Assembly: GCF_021155765.1 (NCBI RefSeq)
Contig: NC_060114.1
Span: forward strand, 4,712,001-4,776,000
Reading direction: 5' to 3'
Length of the DNA: 64,000 nucleotides
Source of the DNA: Diprion similis
Taxonomy: Eukaryota > Arthropoda > Insecta > Hymenoptera > Diprionidae
Part shown: in pieces, positions 10,901-25,495 of the stretch
How positions within the stretch are numbered: the first letter of the stretch is position 1
Layout: each line of letters starts with the position of its first letter
The notes under the pieces: generated by a model
What the model saw: the letters and a program-made list of their open reading frames with translations, nothing else
Database searches by the model: none
What the model was told of the DNA's origin: nothing
Program-made: the position numbers and the translations under genes

Positions 10901-13900
10901 GTCTTCTTGTACTTTTCATGTTTTTGGGGAAAACGGTCGCCTTGATGAGTCAATGTCACCAATTTTAATCTCGGTACGTGACATTCGAGTCTCTTGGCTT
11001 CACCAATTCACGCGTTACGCCTCATGCTTTTTGTCTTTTGGGATAAAACAACCTTGCAAATCAGTCGAATTCAGGAATCATACACATATTTAATCCTGCA
11101 TGTATGCATCTTTTATTATACATACCTACGTGATGGTTTAAGGTAATTGGTGAACTTAAGGTTCTACATCATCGTGTTGAAAAGAATAGCTATTTATGTG
11201 GCATGCCCGTGAATCGCCTGTTTTTTGGTAAGGATAAAGATTTCAGGACGAGCTGAAGGTGAGCCGGAAGCGAGCCGGAAGCGAGTACTGAAACTATCCG
11301 AGCCAAAAAACGGTTTACGAGCATGCCACATACAATATTTTTCACGGTATGGGCATTGAAAAGCAAAACGAAGAGTGAGGTTATGTCGCGATCTGTTCGA
11401 CGAAGCTACTTTATTCGGCAGTTTGGGATGCGCACTTCGAACTGCAAATCAAAACTGCGGAATAAAAACTTTATTCCGCAACTTTGTTCGCTGCCGTATA
11501 AAGCGTCACTTTACGGAACGAAAACTGCCACAAGAAGTGGAATTTTCAATGCCCATGCCGTAAAAAGGTACTTTTAAGGCCTTCGGATCATTGATTGTGT
11601 TGGAACTTCTAGGGTTTATGTGGTAAACTGGCCTTCTTCCACTAAAAATTACTTTATCATAAAATGAAGCAGGTAATCGAAAATTCGTGGTTACTTTACT
11701 AATACTCTGCGGTAATATATCCGTTGACGATAATCGAATCCACAAAATCCTATCGTTGAAACATTCTCAGAGGTCGATTGAAACTAATAGTTACGACAAA
11801 AATATGAAACAGGTTTCGTGTGACGCGGCATTTCACTCTCTAAACTGCTAATACACACCAAATCAATTGTAACCGAAGTAAAAAGAGGCCTGTTAGATAA
11901 AATTAAACATCATTTGACATTTAAGGCCAAGGAAATGAGCCTAGAATATTGAGTAGAGGCTTAACAAATATCCTTTTGAGTGATATTTCACTTTGTGAAA
12001 CAACCAGAAAAGTCTAGTAAAATGAGTATCTTTATAATAATATTGTGGTAATGATCAAATATTATTACAATGTGAAGAAATTCCGGTGCAAATAACTTGG
12101 ATCTAGTGTCACTACATGCTAGTCGATGCTATATTATTTGGTGATTCCCACGCACTATAATCTGTTAAATCAGTCAGACGTTCTGAAAATAACTGTAGTT
12201 TGTAAAAATATGGTAAGACGGTTTTTTGAGATCTTAATGGTGAGGAAAGTGAGCACGAAAACATTAGAATCGGATCGAAAATACGAGAGTAAAATCATTT
12301 TGAACGTTCTGATCGTACTAACTTTCATGAAATTCTTAATATCACGGCTAGTGTCGTTAAAATTTCCTAAAATTCATTTCTATTAAGTAGAATTTTTTAA
12401 TTAGAGATTTTTAAAACCAGATTTTACTCTGTCCCCAATTTTTTCTGATGCTTTCCAGCCGATTCCCAACGTTTTGGACTCTGGCTTGTATAGTGCGTTC
12501 CTTCTTTTCGGCGAATAATCCAGACCGGAAATATAACCGTGGAATGGAATGATGACGGCGTACGCGCGCGCACGAAATTACCATGCAGCATATATCACGT
12601 ACTTATTGTATAATACTTGCAGTAAGTGGCAGCTGAGTGACGTGTATGCCAAGATAGACTTTCGTATTAAGTGGAGCAAATGCAATGCAATGCAATGCAC
12701 TTCAGAAGCGCGTTGCGCGATGATTGCAAGGCTTATACATGCACGATGCATGCAGCAAACGCTCGACGATATTCATGGAGTAACGCATTCACAATCAGCT
12801 GCAAGTCACGCGCGCTGCGTTACATATTAGGTAGGTACAGCATCACGCCACTACTTTGAACCAATTTCCGGTGAAAAAGAGAGACTAAGAAAGAAGAAGA
12901 GAGAAAAAAAGAAAGAAAAATCCAACGAACTTCAACCGATGCTTCAGATAATTCGACCCTGTAGTTTGATCAGTATAAACGAGCTCGAGAGGTACGCGAA
13001 TAATAAAAATGCAACAACGTAAGAAAAAAGTGAAATCAAAATTAAATGGTATAATGTAATTGTCTGATGATTTATAGAACGCACGTTATGTCTATGCGTA
13101 GGTATAGGTAAGTAAGAAATACGAAAGCACGTTTCACGATAATTGGACTACGTTGAATTAGGCCTGTAATCTAATTCGTGTTTTTTATACTTTTGTATAA
13201 TGATAATTCGTAATTAAGCAAACAAGCCTCTAAACGACAGTTCAATGAAGGTATATTAATTTCTCAACCTTTTCTCGTAACATGAATAATATATACTTAA
13301 GACTGAGGAGGGAGAAACATTTTTGTTACACACAAATTGAGGTAATTAATTCATCAAAGGGTCGTTTTATCCGAAGTGCAGGGGCTGTAGTTTGATGTAT
13401 TTTTATGTACAGGCATAACCGTTCGCAAGCTTATAATATATATGATACACGACATAATTGATGGTCATGCATTTCCAATGATTTTTCTTATCCCGATTGA
13501 TTCCTGGTGTTTCAAAAAATATTTAAGTCGTTTGATTTCCATTCGCTTGCAAATCGATTTTAAATCGTTAAATTCATGACCTCCTCGAGTGAATAACATC
13601 GCGATATATTTAATGAGTTTAAATAACCGAAAATCAACACTTTCGTTAATTTTATCACGATTATCTTATACTACGTACGTATCATATGAGAATTGACTGC
13701 TAATTGTAAGAGAAATGTCTATTCCAGTGTATAATTAGTACCAAATAGTCTTCTAAATAAAATTAAGTATCTTCCAGAATAAAATGCAAGGAATCCATTA
13801 AATTTTCAACCATTTCCCAGGAATTTCAAACAAAGCATTTATATTTGAGTTTTTTTCTTTAAAATTCAGATATTTTTCGTTTAAATATTTTTATTTTAAC

Positions 13901-14496
13901 CGTTAATAATACTGATAAAAAGTATCGAACTAGGCTCATCAACATCATCCAACTTAATGCCGGTGAAAATAACAGCGGTCTGTACTTTGGCGGGACCAGG
14001 TGCTGCGGATGACTGTACACTCCTAGCAAGATGGCGACCTGCCCTCTCCAGGCTCGTTTCTCCTGCAACAGCAGCAGCCACCGAGGGGCGAAGCGGGCAT
14101 CAGAGGGAGAGAACGAGGAACGAACGAACGAACGAACGAACGTTCGTTCGCTGGCTACGCGCGCGGCACTTGAGATTTTTTACCGCCTGCACGAGGGGGA
14201 AATAAAATAAAGCGGTAAAGAGTAGAAATGAAGAAAAAGAAAAAGAATTTGAAAGAAAAAGAGAAAAACGAAAGAAATGTGAAAAAAGGAAAAAATAAAT
14301 AAGAAAAAGAGAAATGCGAGGGAAAAATAAAAATAAAAAGACAACGAAGATACAATGAAAGAAAAAACACACGCATCCGCGAGAGGAGGAAGAGAAATAC
14401 AGAAAATCCGAGCACCGGCTTAAACGTATAATATATTCGGCTTTGCTGGTACCGTTCATGAACATTCATACGGATCTACGTATAGATTAATATAGA

Positions 14497-14531
<35 letters not shown>

Positions 14532-17500
14532 CGTCGCATGTACAATTACATGTGTGTAAGTATATATAATGTAAAATTTATACGAATGTTGTGTAAAAAC
14601 GTTTGAATCAGAGTTCGAACCATTATATTTATTACCATTTCGGTATTTATTTCGATTTTGCGATTCAAGATAATAAAAAAAATCTATAACAATTTCGGTA
14701 AATCCACTTCACGATCGCTTATTTTGTTGTTAAATCTTCGTTTTTAGTCATAGACTGTATGTATCATGCAGTACCTTAACCGCAACTAGAAATTTCTATG
14801 ATTTATTGACGTACCAGTGTGGCCATTTAACGAGTGAAAACTACCTCTAAAGATGACTTTTCGATAACGGCGTAGAATTTGTCTAAAAAAAAATCAATCG
14901 GACCATATACGTACCATCAGTCGATAATATGCGCAGTGTTTTTATCCACAGGAGTTGTATCTCTTATCATTTTCCAGGGGTTGTTTTTTAGCCCTTAAAC
15001 GTCCAAATTGGCGAGCAAAAAAAAAAGAAAAAAAAAAAAACCTGCCTACTGTTTTCTAATATATCGCAACATATCGCGGAATGACAAAAATCGTTGAGAT
15101 TATACTCCTCGGATGCTTCCCTCTCGCTAAGAATCGGCAGAAAAGCTTCCTTCCCGCAGTGAAAAGCACACGTGAACGGTTATCTGGGCGATCTGTGAGC
15201 CCGAAAGCCAAAGCCTGAAGTCCCTCGGGTATATCATTGTAACAAAATAATTGTCCTATAAGTGGTGGACAATTTCCTCAACGTATATATATATATATAC
15301 ATAACAACGATTTTGCAAGCTCTGCACGGATGGATGTCGAGATTAAGGATAAGATCTAAACTCTCCGTTCAACAATGGAAGCACCCATAACAAACGGTGT
15401 TTGCGAACGACTAGCTCTCTCCTCGCGGTGGCGGCGGCAGTAAACACCATGCATTCAATAATATCAACCCACCCGAAACGATCATCTACATCTCCATCGA
15501 GGTTCCCCATTCCCGCACGCTCCGGCGAGTGCACCAGTTCATAATTCCCTCGTTAGCTACCGGAGGAAGGAAGAAATCCCCCCCCCCCCCCCTCCCCACT
15601 CCTTCATGATTCGAGAACGCGCCCTCGCCTCGCTGCTTCCCCAGTCGATTTCTCCTACGGCCTCATCGCAACCCCAAATTAAAGCCCCGCCATAGCATCA
15701 ATTCACTTTTTGGCCCCGATACCATCCCCCAAGTTACGATTTCTATCGCTTGTTTACCCTTCAATGTTTACTTTGATTATTTTTTTTATTTTACACCGAA
15801 CGAGCGATCTTACTATGCAAAAGAGTTTTTGGAAATAACTGTAGTTTTGCGGTTTTTTTCATTATTGTCTTGTTGAAAAAAGGTGATAATAAACAAAAAA
15901 ATTTATCTTCTTACGAGATTTTGAACTGTTTTTAGAGATTAGTGAGCAATGCATAATTGCGGTTCGTTTTGTATTTTATTGTTTTAGTTCTACAACATTT
16001 CTAAAATGTTTTTTTATAATCCATTGAATATATGTTTAAGTAGTTCTAAGGAAATATTTAGAATATTATTTTCCGCGTTTTTATAGTGCGTAGTGTGGTT
16101 AAAGCTTTTAAGTGACTTGTGTACCAACTGTCTAAAGAAATCCCTAGATGGCTAGGGAATTATTTTTCTGGCGAACGCTGCACTGCTCGGTCATGCCATT
16201 ATGTATAGTTATGGTGTCAGTTATTTAAAGTCCCGGTAATTTTTTCCCCACGCAGATTCAACGTCAAAACGATTAATCATCACCAATCTAGGGGATTTTC
16301 GCGCCGTTGGTACACGTCTTACTTAAGTCCAGTCCAGCGCGAGAGAGAAACTATTTTTGAAAAAAAAAGCTGCACTCCTAGGTACACCATATATACTCAA
16401 ACCACGTTATGGTGTTATTTAAATGATGCTAACGCAAAATATCTGCATCACTATATGCACATATGGTCATGACGCAAACGCGTGTTTAGGACTAATGTCG
16501 AAAGCATTTGCGAGAATAGCGATTATACGTGACCCTGCATACAAAGATTATAATATCGACAGTATCTGCACAGACGCGTCTTTTATACAACTACCGATCC
16601 GAGCACTCATACGGGCTGCCAGAAACTTTTCAATTTCATACAGACGTAGAGTTGTAGGTATTTGTCGATGCATACGCGACACGGTAGATCAAGATACGAC
16701 ACGCTCTGAATTCTAATATCTCGCCTCACCCTCGTCCGCTCCGCTTTTTACGCCACATCGTCTTCTCCTCGTATAACATTCTCGAAATCCATTTCGCGTA
16801 ACGGTACCAACGGCACAGAGGATAATCGTCACAGGCGTGGTGTGAGTATACATGGTGTGCCTAAAACTCCTACGACACGCCCCTTTCTTCGAGGTTAAAG
16901 CCTTTAATTGACATGTGTACCAACTGTTTAAAGAAATCCCTATATTGTTAGGGAATTATTTTTCTGGCGAACGCTACCCTGCTCGGGTATAATGCCACGA
17001 CGTATAGTTGTGGTCTGAGTTATTCTAAGTCCCGCTCATTTTTTCCACACGCAGATTCAACGTCACAACAATTAATCACCACCGATCTAGGGAATTTTCG
17101 CGCGGTTGGTACACGTCTTACTTAAGTCCAGTCCAGCGCGAGAGAGAAACTTTTTAATTGAATGTTTTACAGTCACTCGTAAATTATAGTCAAATTTTTT
17201 ACCGTTTCCGGATGAGTACAAGCAATGAAATACACTTTCCAGTGGTGAAGGAATCATGCAAATCGGTTGAGTAGTTTTTAGGATCATCGATAATAAACAC
17301 ACAAACGCTCGCTCTTCCCAACAATATTGAAGACTTTTTTGCGTTTTCTCAATAGTTGTTCAATAAAATATATCCTTTCATTATTTGGAAGAAATAGTCT
17401 TTCCGATGGTAAAAAAATGATCGGAATCGGTTGAACAGTTTTTGAGATCATCGATAATAAACTAATCATCAAATATTTTCTCTTTACAACATTACTGTAG

Positions 17501-20500
17501 ATTTCATTGCGTTGAGCAATTATTCTTGTAAGAAATAACTTAGTTTAGTTGTCAAACCAAATCGGTTCATCAATTTTGAGATCATCGGTAAAAAACAGAA
17601 AAACGCTCTCTTTTTTTATAATAACAGCTGCGTATAGGAAGAAGTGTAGATGCAGGAAAGAAACCTGTTTTTAGTCTGTATCCAGAAGCATATTTTGCAA
17701 TTATGGAATAAAATGAAAATATTAAAAAACTGTATCTTAACCTGCAATAGTGAAAATTTTTCTAGGTCATTTCTATCGATTCATCTTACCTGATTTTGCG
17801 CGTTCTGCTCTGCCATAGCTTTTTCTTTGGCCTGTCGTTTACATTTGTACCGGTGATTCTGGAACCAGATTTTGACCTGAAACATAAAAACGGTACCGTA
17901 ATGTATTTGAAAAAAGTAAAATTCATCATGCATTTCAATTCACGTATACTTCAGTTCATATATTCCTCGTTGCAAGTTTAAGATTTTTTTCTTTTTAAAA
18001 AAATTGTACGAAACTTCACTTTTGATTGACTAAAAAATGTTTCGTAACAGTTTGAAAAACGGGTTTTGCATGGAAGGATTTTAATTCTTTAACGCTTAAT
18101 TAAATACTTTTATAGATAGGTTGAAAATTAAGTTCAATTCAATTTCGGAAATAGAATTACAATTGATTGTAAAACACAGCAGAGAAAATGTCAGAATTCA
18201 AATCGAAATTTTTTAAAGAAGATGTGACTCTGTCCTGAAAAGTGAAGCGTCAAAAATTATTTCTCGAAAATTTTCCACAGTACTAGTATATACCTGACAA
18301 GGATATTTGGCTGCATATTTGAAAAGCAACCAGGAATCAAAAGATATTGAACCTATAATAAGAGATTATTTTTAATGTTCCTCAGAATGAATTAAAAAAA
18401 AAAAACACGAATTACTGACGACCTTAATTATTACTAACTCAATACATTAAACCGCATATTTATGATGAAATTCTTGAATCCGAATTGGAGAAACACGACT
18501 TTAACCGATGTTTTTATGCCTCTGAAATTTTCGAAAATGGGAAATCGTTGAGTTTGCAGTTGAAACATGGATAACGTGGATTGAACCTGTTTTCTGATGG
18601 CTATTGAAGTTTCAGCAAGTCCAGACGGTGTTTTCATAGGCCCAGCAATATCCAATTTTAGTGATTGACAATTTTTGTAACGACTTAAGAGGGTCCAATC
18701 CCGTAATCCTTGCTAAAGGGTCCCTGCACCGGGCTTCACGGCTACTCTTTATATTTTTCCAAGTGGCACTCAATAACGCCCAGGTTACAGGGCTGCACGC
18801 CTAAATGAAACGTTGAAAAGTAAAGGCGTCGCTATATCCTGACCGTTTTATTTTGTCCGTTTGCTCAGCGAAAGTTGAGATGATACGAGATTGCAGATAC
18901 ACGCCGTTGAAACAAGAATAAAAATAGAGACCCAGGAATTAATATGCAGTCTTGAACCAAAGGTTTCTTCAAGATACATTTATAAACTGAAAAAGTCCCC
19001 GTGCAGTACCTACAAAAATCGTATAATGTTACAATTTTGTTTATTTGTTTTTTTTTTTACGACAAATCCATATTCCTTGTTAAATTGTGATTGAGAACAG
19101 TTCATTTTATTCGTAAATTGAATTCTCCGCAAATTATCTAAAACAGATTTTGGACAGCAATAATGTATTTTTTACTGAATCACAAGTAATTATTTATAAA
19201 TTATAACGATTGTACATATCGGAGGTTTTTTAACAAACGAGGAACTCAAGATAAAAATTAGTTTCGGCGTGAAATGAGCCAGTCTTCATGAGAATCGAAG
19301 AATCTGTAGCTTTTTTTAGTTTGAAAATAATAGAATAACGTTATTTCCCTGACGTTGTTAATAAAAAGATGTTTGACGTTGAAATTTATTGTTTCAACAT
19401 TTTATTTTAGATCACGGAGGATTTTTTTGCAAGATTAACACGTAGGTACTTGAAATTTCAATCGATGGAGTTTGATCGAAAACTAGAATAATAATGTTGC
19501 GGTAAGTAATTGAAGCTTAGTAAATTATCCAAAGTCACGAAGTGATGAACTTTATCGTCGACTTGGATCGATAAGTAATTTAATTTGATTACTGGCATCC
19601 GTTCCACTTTTCAAAGCTTTCCGATTACGGCTTATTTCTTGAATGCAAATTGTTAAACTATCGAAAAACTTCAATACCTAAGCTTCTCGTTTTTTTTTTT
19701 TTTTATATTTGAAGCACAAATTTCCCATAATTTTCACATTCCGATTCATTAAAATTCCAAACTATATCGATCCAAAATTTTTCGCTGAAATTTCCTTGCA
19801 TAATTCGCACATAATTTTCTGCAATGAGGTAACGTGCCGATAGTTAATTTGACGTCATTATTGTCTCAGGCCATCTCGAGTATCATACTTTTTGCATTGT
19901 GGGACCCGCCAATATCTATTATATTTACCTGCGATCATCTCTATAGACGCAAACCGTTTATGGGATCAGGCTTTTCGGACAATTGAATACCGATGGTTGG
20001 ATGCGTCGGGAGTTCCGTCTCGATTGGATCACCATCTGCCTCTGACAGCCGCGTGTCGTAATCCCGGAATATACGAACTACAATAGACTACAGAGTGTCG
20101 AGTGCGTCGAGGGATATTGCGTGAAGGTTCAGGTATACGTGTGTACAACCACGTCACACATACACATATACCTGCGCACCGTTTATGCGTATAAACCCGC
20201 GAGGAAGTTTTTTTAGTATCTCATTGGTCCCCAAATGTGATGGGTAGACACCAGAAGCGTGCTCATCTTCTTTTATGTCCCTTATATAGTCCGCGCGGGA
20301 GAGAAAACTGCAGGGCAAGATTCCAGGGTGTCAATGACGAGGTGTAAAAATATTATTACGTGAACCTACTAGAACAATTGTTCTGAAACTGTGGATGCTA
20401 GAGGTAAAAAAAAAAGAAGAATAAATAATTTATTGCATTTACCGTGATACGCATAAATTTCTTATGACTTTCTTGTTTATTTCACAGAAACAAAATATTT

Positions 20501-23500
20501 TTTTCGTAATATTTGATGGCGATATTTGAAAAATTCTACGAGACCTCTTTTCTTTTATAACAATAGTTTCTAACTCCACAAGAATCATTTTTAACTGAAC
20601 GATATACGTTGTATCGTTATGAGAAAAGGAAACTTAGCAAATTGATTGTCTCACTGCGCATGCGCGGGCTTCGCCATCTTTCACGCAGGCTGGCCAACTC
20701 AAGCTTTAGCTATCAAACACGACTTGCGGAGGTTAAGTAGGCGATGTGATTTCTTTAGGTTAACCGGATTGCAAACAGTTTATACAATGGTTCGGAAAGG
20801 CTTGGCAAAGTTTTATTTTCAACTAACCGATGACTGATGAGTGCTAATTATGAATCACAGTTAAAATATTACTATTTGAATTCGCCACTAGATGCGGGAG
20901 AGTTTGACATCTCGTTTCCCGTTTCGAGTAAGTTGGCTCCTCTGTCTTATCGAGGAAACTATTGGCGTGAGTTGATCTCGTTGACCATTAAAGTTCAATT
21001 GTTTTCCGCATGCGCACTCGATAACTGACGACTGATAAGTTTCACAGTTTTCTCTCATTCTTTCACCCTCGCAAGTGAAACTTATTGTTCCCACAACATG
21101 TTACACCATTGTTATAGACGTAGTTGCCCGCAACCATCTTCATCAATTGTTAACCCATATGTTTATCTGCGGTGAATTGTACCACAATTACAACGCACAA
21201 CTTGAACACAATAACGGAGCATGCATCGGTTTATAAGATGGTCAAGTGGCCACACATAACTTCCAATTCCCACACACAGCACACCACAGTTCTCATCCTG
21301 CAACTAGCCGCTCGTTGCATCGGTCTCGACTCAGAATCCCTGATGCAGAATGCCGGCGATCCACTTCAGCCCGAAATTCAACTACGCATCAATCGTTCGC
21401 GTGTTGAGCATGCACGTTTGACAATGTGCAGAGGGTACAAGGCACGTAGCAACAGCTCGGGGCGCAGTTTATCCGTCCGTAAGACAAGTGAGCGGCTCTG
21501 AGCGTGTAATTCGCAGAATATTAACCCCGGGGTGAGATAACTTCCGCCTGGCGAGAACCACAATGGAAGCCCTAGACCCTCCCTTCAGCGGAACCCAGTA
21601 GAGTACTTTCGCCCATATGTTGGTCGGAGTTTATGTAGCTACTTTGTAACCAGCTTGAACCAAGAAAAAATTGTCAATGCCACCTCTTGTCGGAGTCCAA
21701 AGTGTCCTTAGACCACAAACATTTCAAGGCTAAGAGTCTTGAACTTGTCTGCTCGGATGCGATCAAGGAGTGTCAAATGGAGTGCAGGGAGTAACAAATA
21801 AAACTAGCAATCAATTATATAACTGATCCAAATGCTATCGATGTTGTTGATGTCGTGAGATGTTTTGAGTTCGAATTCAGTGTCTTATCATTTCTTCCCG
21901 TAGACCTCAAAAAGACTCTTTTAGTTGTAAGTGGGACCATATCAGCTCCAGTGGAGCCTTTTATATCTTTGTGTCAACACTTTTCTAGCCCGACAATAAG
22001 TACCTCGTACATTTTTAAATTCACAAATACTAACTTGACAATGTTTGTGCCTCTAATTGAAAGGTCAACATAGCGTTTAGCATTTTATGACGATTTAAAG
22101 TTTACTCATCACAACGGTTACAATATAGTAATGATGACTGGAGTTCAATATCACGACGAAGTGTCCACATACTTGTTTATATCGAAAAATGGAATCCTGA
22201 TTAGTCTGCTTAGTGTTTCACACCATTGGAACATCAACATCAGCGGTGGAGAATCCAATGTCTTATGAATAATTCCTAAACTAGTGACTTAATGGCGACG
22301 CTTTTAAAACCTTAGTTTCTAAACTGCTTTGGCTCGACAGTATGCATTTCATTCATCTTCAAGTACACGAATGATCTAAGATTGATAATTGTACCTCAAA
22401 GATCAGCGTGACTGTCTTCAGATTTTCACAACGGTGTAAATTGTACAGTTCAGTAGTATCGACTGAAGTTCACTATCACGACGAAGTTTCCATGCAGCAC
22501 ACTTGTTCGTCCCGAAAAGTGGGTTGTTGATAGTCTGCACACACTGTTCCAAAGCATCGGAACGGCAGCATCGGTTATGGGGAGTGCGAAGAGCGAAAAC
22601 TGCGAGAGCGTTAAGTCAACATTGAAAACCATGAACATTTTAGACACACTCTCTCTCTCTCTCTCTCTCTTTTTCTCTCCAGCATCAGCAGCCCGGGTGT
22701 ATGTATAGAAGAATTGAAAAGACTGGACAAGGCTCGACACAATATTTGGAAGCAGAGCTGGGGTGAATATGCGTAGTCAAAGTGGGAGTCTGGGTGTGCA
22801 GGAGAGAAGATGACGAGGAAAGAAACGCCTGCCTGCCGCGTGTTATTTCAAGCCAGGGACCGTTCGTCCGTTCGTCCGTTTGTCCATCACGCAGGAGCAG
22901 AGGAGCAGCAACAGCAGCAGCAGCAGCCCAGCAATGCGGTGTGTAAATACGCGCCCGTTTCTGATCTCGATGAAAGCTCTGCACGGAGAGTCGTACTACG
23001 TGGCTCGAACTGCGGTGACAGGCGATCCGGAGACTCGGGGAATTTCATCCTCTACTCGTGCAGCCTGCTGCAGGTAGCTGACGCTGCACCGTCGCCGGGA
23101 GCTCGACTGTTTACCCTGGAGCATTGAGCCCGTGGAACCTGGAGGATGAGGGACGAGTCGGACTCCCGCGTTTACTCAACCGCAAGTCGAGGATTAGGTA
23201 CTTCTGATAGGCGGAACGCCGGTAATTGACTCGCGGTGACTCGTTTCGCTTCAGGTCCTTCGTCGCCAAAATCAAGTGGCGACGAACTCTCTCATCTTCG
23301 AATGTGTATTAGTTAAAGTGACCGAGTTTGTAAGATTGTATTCCTCATGACTGCAACATTAATTCGTTTTTTCAGTTTTGTATCTACGGGTCAATAAACC
23401 TTTCGTGAGACCAATCTGTATCATTCTTTTACCAACACCAGTTTATCGCAACAGTCATAATCGACTGATCACGGAACTATGAGTAGATATGCCAAATATC

Positions 23501-25446
23501 ACAATCTTCGTATAGCCAACTCGCTTGAATAGATAAATGATTACAGGTTGGAAATGGTTCTTTTCTTGGACGCTGTTACGTAGTCATTCTAACCCTTACA
23601 TCCACGTAATGTACTCGGCAATGGAACGGTTTCTAGCCACTTTGTGTTATCAACGAATACAGTCGCGGTTTGTTTAGTTCACATGAATGAACCGAGTTGA
23701 TAATTATAAACGAATTTTGGGCACAAGTTATGTTATTTTCATTATCCTCAAATTGCAAAGGTTATGATAGTCTGATAAATTATTACATGCATATATTCTC
23801 GAGGAATTATAACACACCAAAACTAAAAGACGTCAAAAAACGGGTTATAAGACATGATTTAGCCACCGTTCTGGGTACTTTAAGTTCTAGTGTCCGTGCC
23901 TCGTCTATTATATTGCAGACTTTAAAGGTGTTGGCATGACTTGCGGTTTGTGATTGAACTTGGGCTTCGAGTTCTGATCATTATACGTCTCTCTATCAAA
24001 ACGCAATGAATCTCTCGGATGCCTATCTGTACTGCTGGGGTGAGGGATACTCCAAGCTCTGGTTCTGTGTCCGACAAGGGGTTCGTGCAAGGCGGTAGGG
24101 TGGAAGGGCGAGCAATTGATTGAGTTAGGCGGGAGCAATTGGTAGGGTGAATTTGGAACCGCTGATTGTCAGAAATTATAGAGTCTATCTATCTATCTAT
24201 CTATCTGATCGAGGCAATCCAAGCGTTCGAAGTCAATCGCTTATCCTGCATTATAGCTGGCTCGAAATTACTTACTCTGTTGCAGGTTAAAAGATCGACT
24301 AGAACTATACGAATGCCTTATATAACGTCAAACCATCGATTCTCTTTAGCTCAGCACAAGTTGAACCACAAACGCCGTTCAACTTTTTTCTACGCATGAA
24401 AATAGCTATTTATGTGGCATGCCCGTAAACCGCCTGTTTTTTTTGGCAAGGATAAAGATTTCAGGACGAGCTGAAGGCGAGCCGGAAGCGAGCCGGAAGC
24501 GAGTACTGAAATTATTCGAGCCAAAAAACGGTTTACGGGCATGCCACATACAATATTTTCTACGGTATGGGCATTGAAAAGCAAAACGAAGAGTGAGGTT
24601 ATGTCGCGATCTGTTCGACGAAGCTACTTTATTCGGCAGTTTGGTATGCGCACTTCAAACTGCGCATCAAAACTGCGGAATAAAGACTTTATTCCGCAAC
24701 TTTGTTCGCTGCCGTATAAAGCGTCACTTTACGGAACGAAAACTGCCACAAAAAGTGAACTTTTCAATGCCGATGCTGTAAAAAAAAATTTATGACTCCA
24801 AGCGAATGCGCAAGCCATTCAAAACAATGTCTAGTCAAAAAAATTATGGAATCCAGACGGAATAAGTGCGACTGCGGGATTAATCAAGGTGAGTTAGATA
24901 GAAACAGTGTCTCGTCAATATAGAGAATATAAAATAAATAGATAAATAAATTTAAAAACAAACACGAAGGCATCTGCACCAAAACAGTGGAAATATCAAC
25001 TGCGATTACGATTGTACTGATAAAGACTCACATTAATTTTCAATAATTCATACATTAATTTGTTCGTAATAGTTGAAATTATCTTACAGACAAATCAGCT
25101 TACAAATTTTTTTCAATTATTCTATGCGTGCAGCTACTCTACCAAATGCATAGAATTACAGGATTGTAAATTAAATCCCGACGACCTGCAGTTGATTTTC
25201 AACACGTAACCAAATTCTCTTGTATAAATATTATGCCTATGTACAGCTAGTAGGAATATCTGCGGCGTCACTCGGTGTTAGATCGCGGAATAATTACGTT
25301 GCGGTTGAAATATCAAATTATGATTAGGGGTTGTTAATTGGCGCGTGTTGACCCTGCTAAGTGGTACGCCAGAGGGGAAACCCCAACGCCAAAGCCCCTC
25401 GTGTTATTTTAGCAGAACGTCACAGAGCCGATGATGACTTGCCGAT

Positions 25447-25495
<49 letters not shown>

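Larger units (their letters stand above)
7946..17789 (-). other. scro intron 3 (9.8 kb)
   Basis: Bounded by donor GTAAGA and acceptor TTCCAG. It contains the disrupted family-1 repeat (8012-9255), one family-2 double-hairpin repeat (11185-11566), the family-3/family-4 TIR cluster (16107-17128), decayed non-LTR tails (17190-17590) and several microsatellites. Open frames at 10.2-10.9 kb overlap on both strands in simple-sequence DNA and do not look like a gene. Confidence 0.85.

Noticed and set aside
14100-14469. Minus-strand Phe/Leu/Ser-rich frames resembling membrane proteins
   Set aside because: Translation of a GAAA-rich purine tract; hydrophobicity is an artefact of simple sequence.
22685-23127. 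Gln-rich frame with a CAG run in scro intron 2
   Set aside because: Microsatellite-driven; no splice sites that keep the scro frame and no recognised domain.
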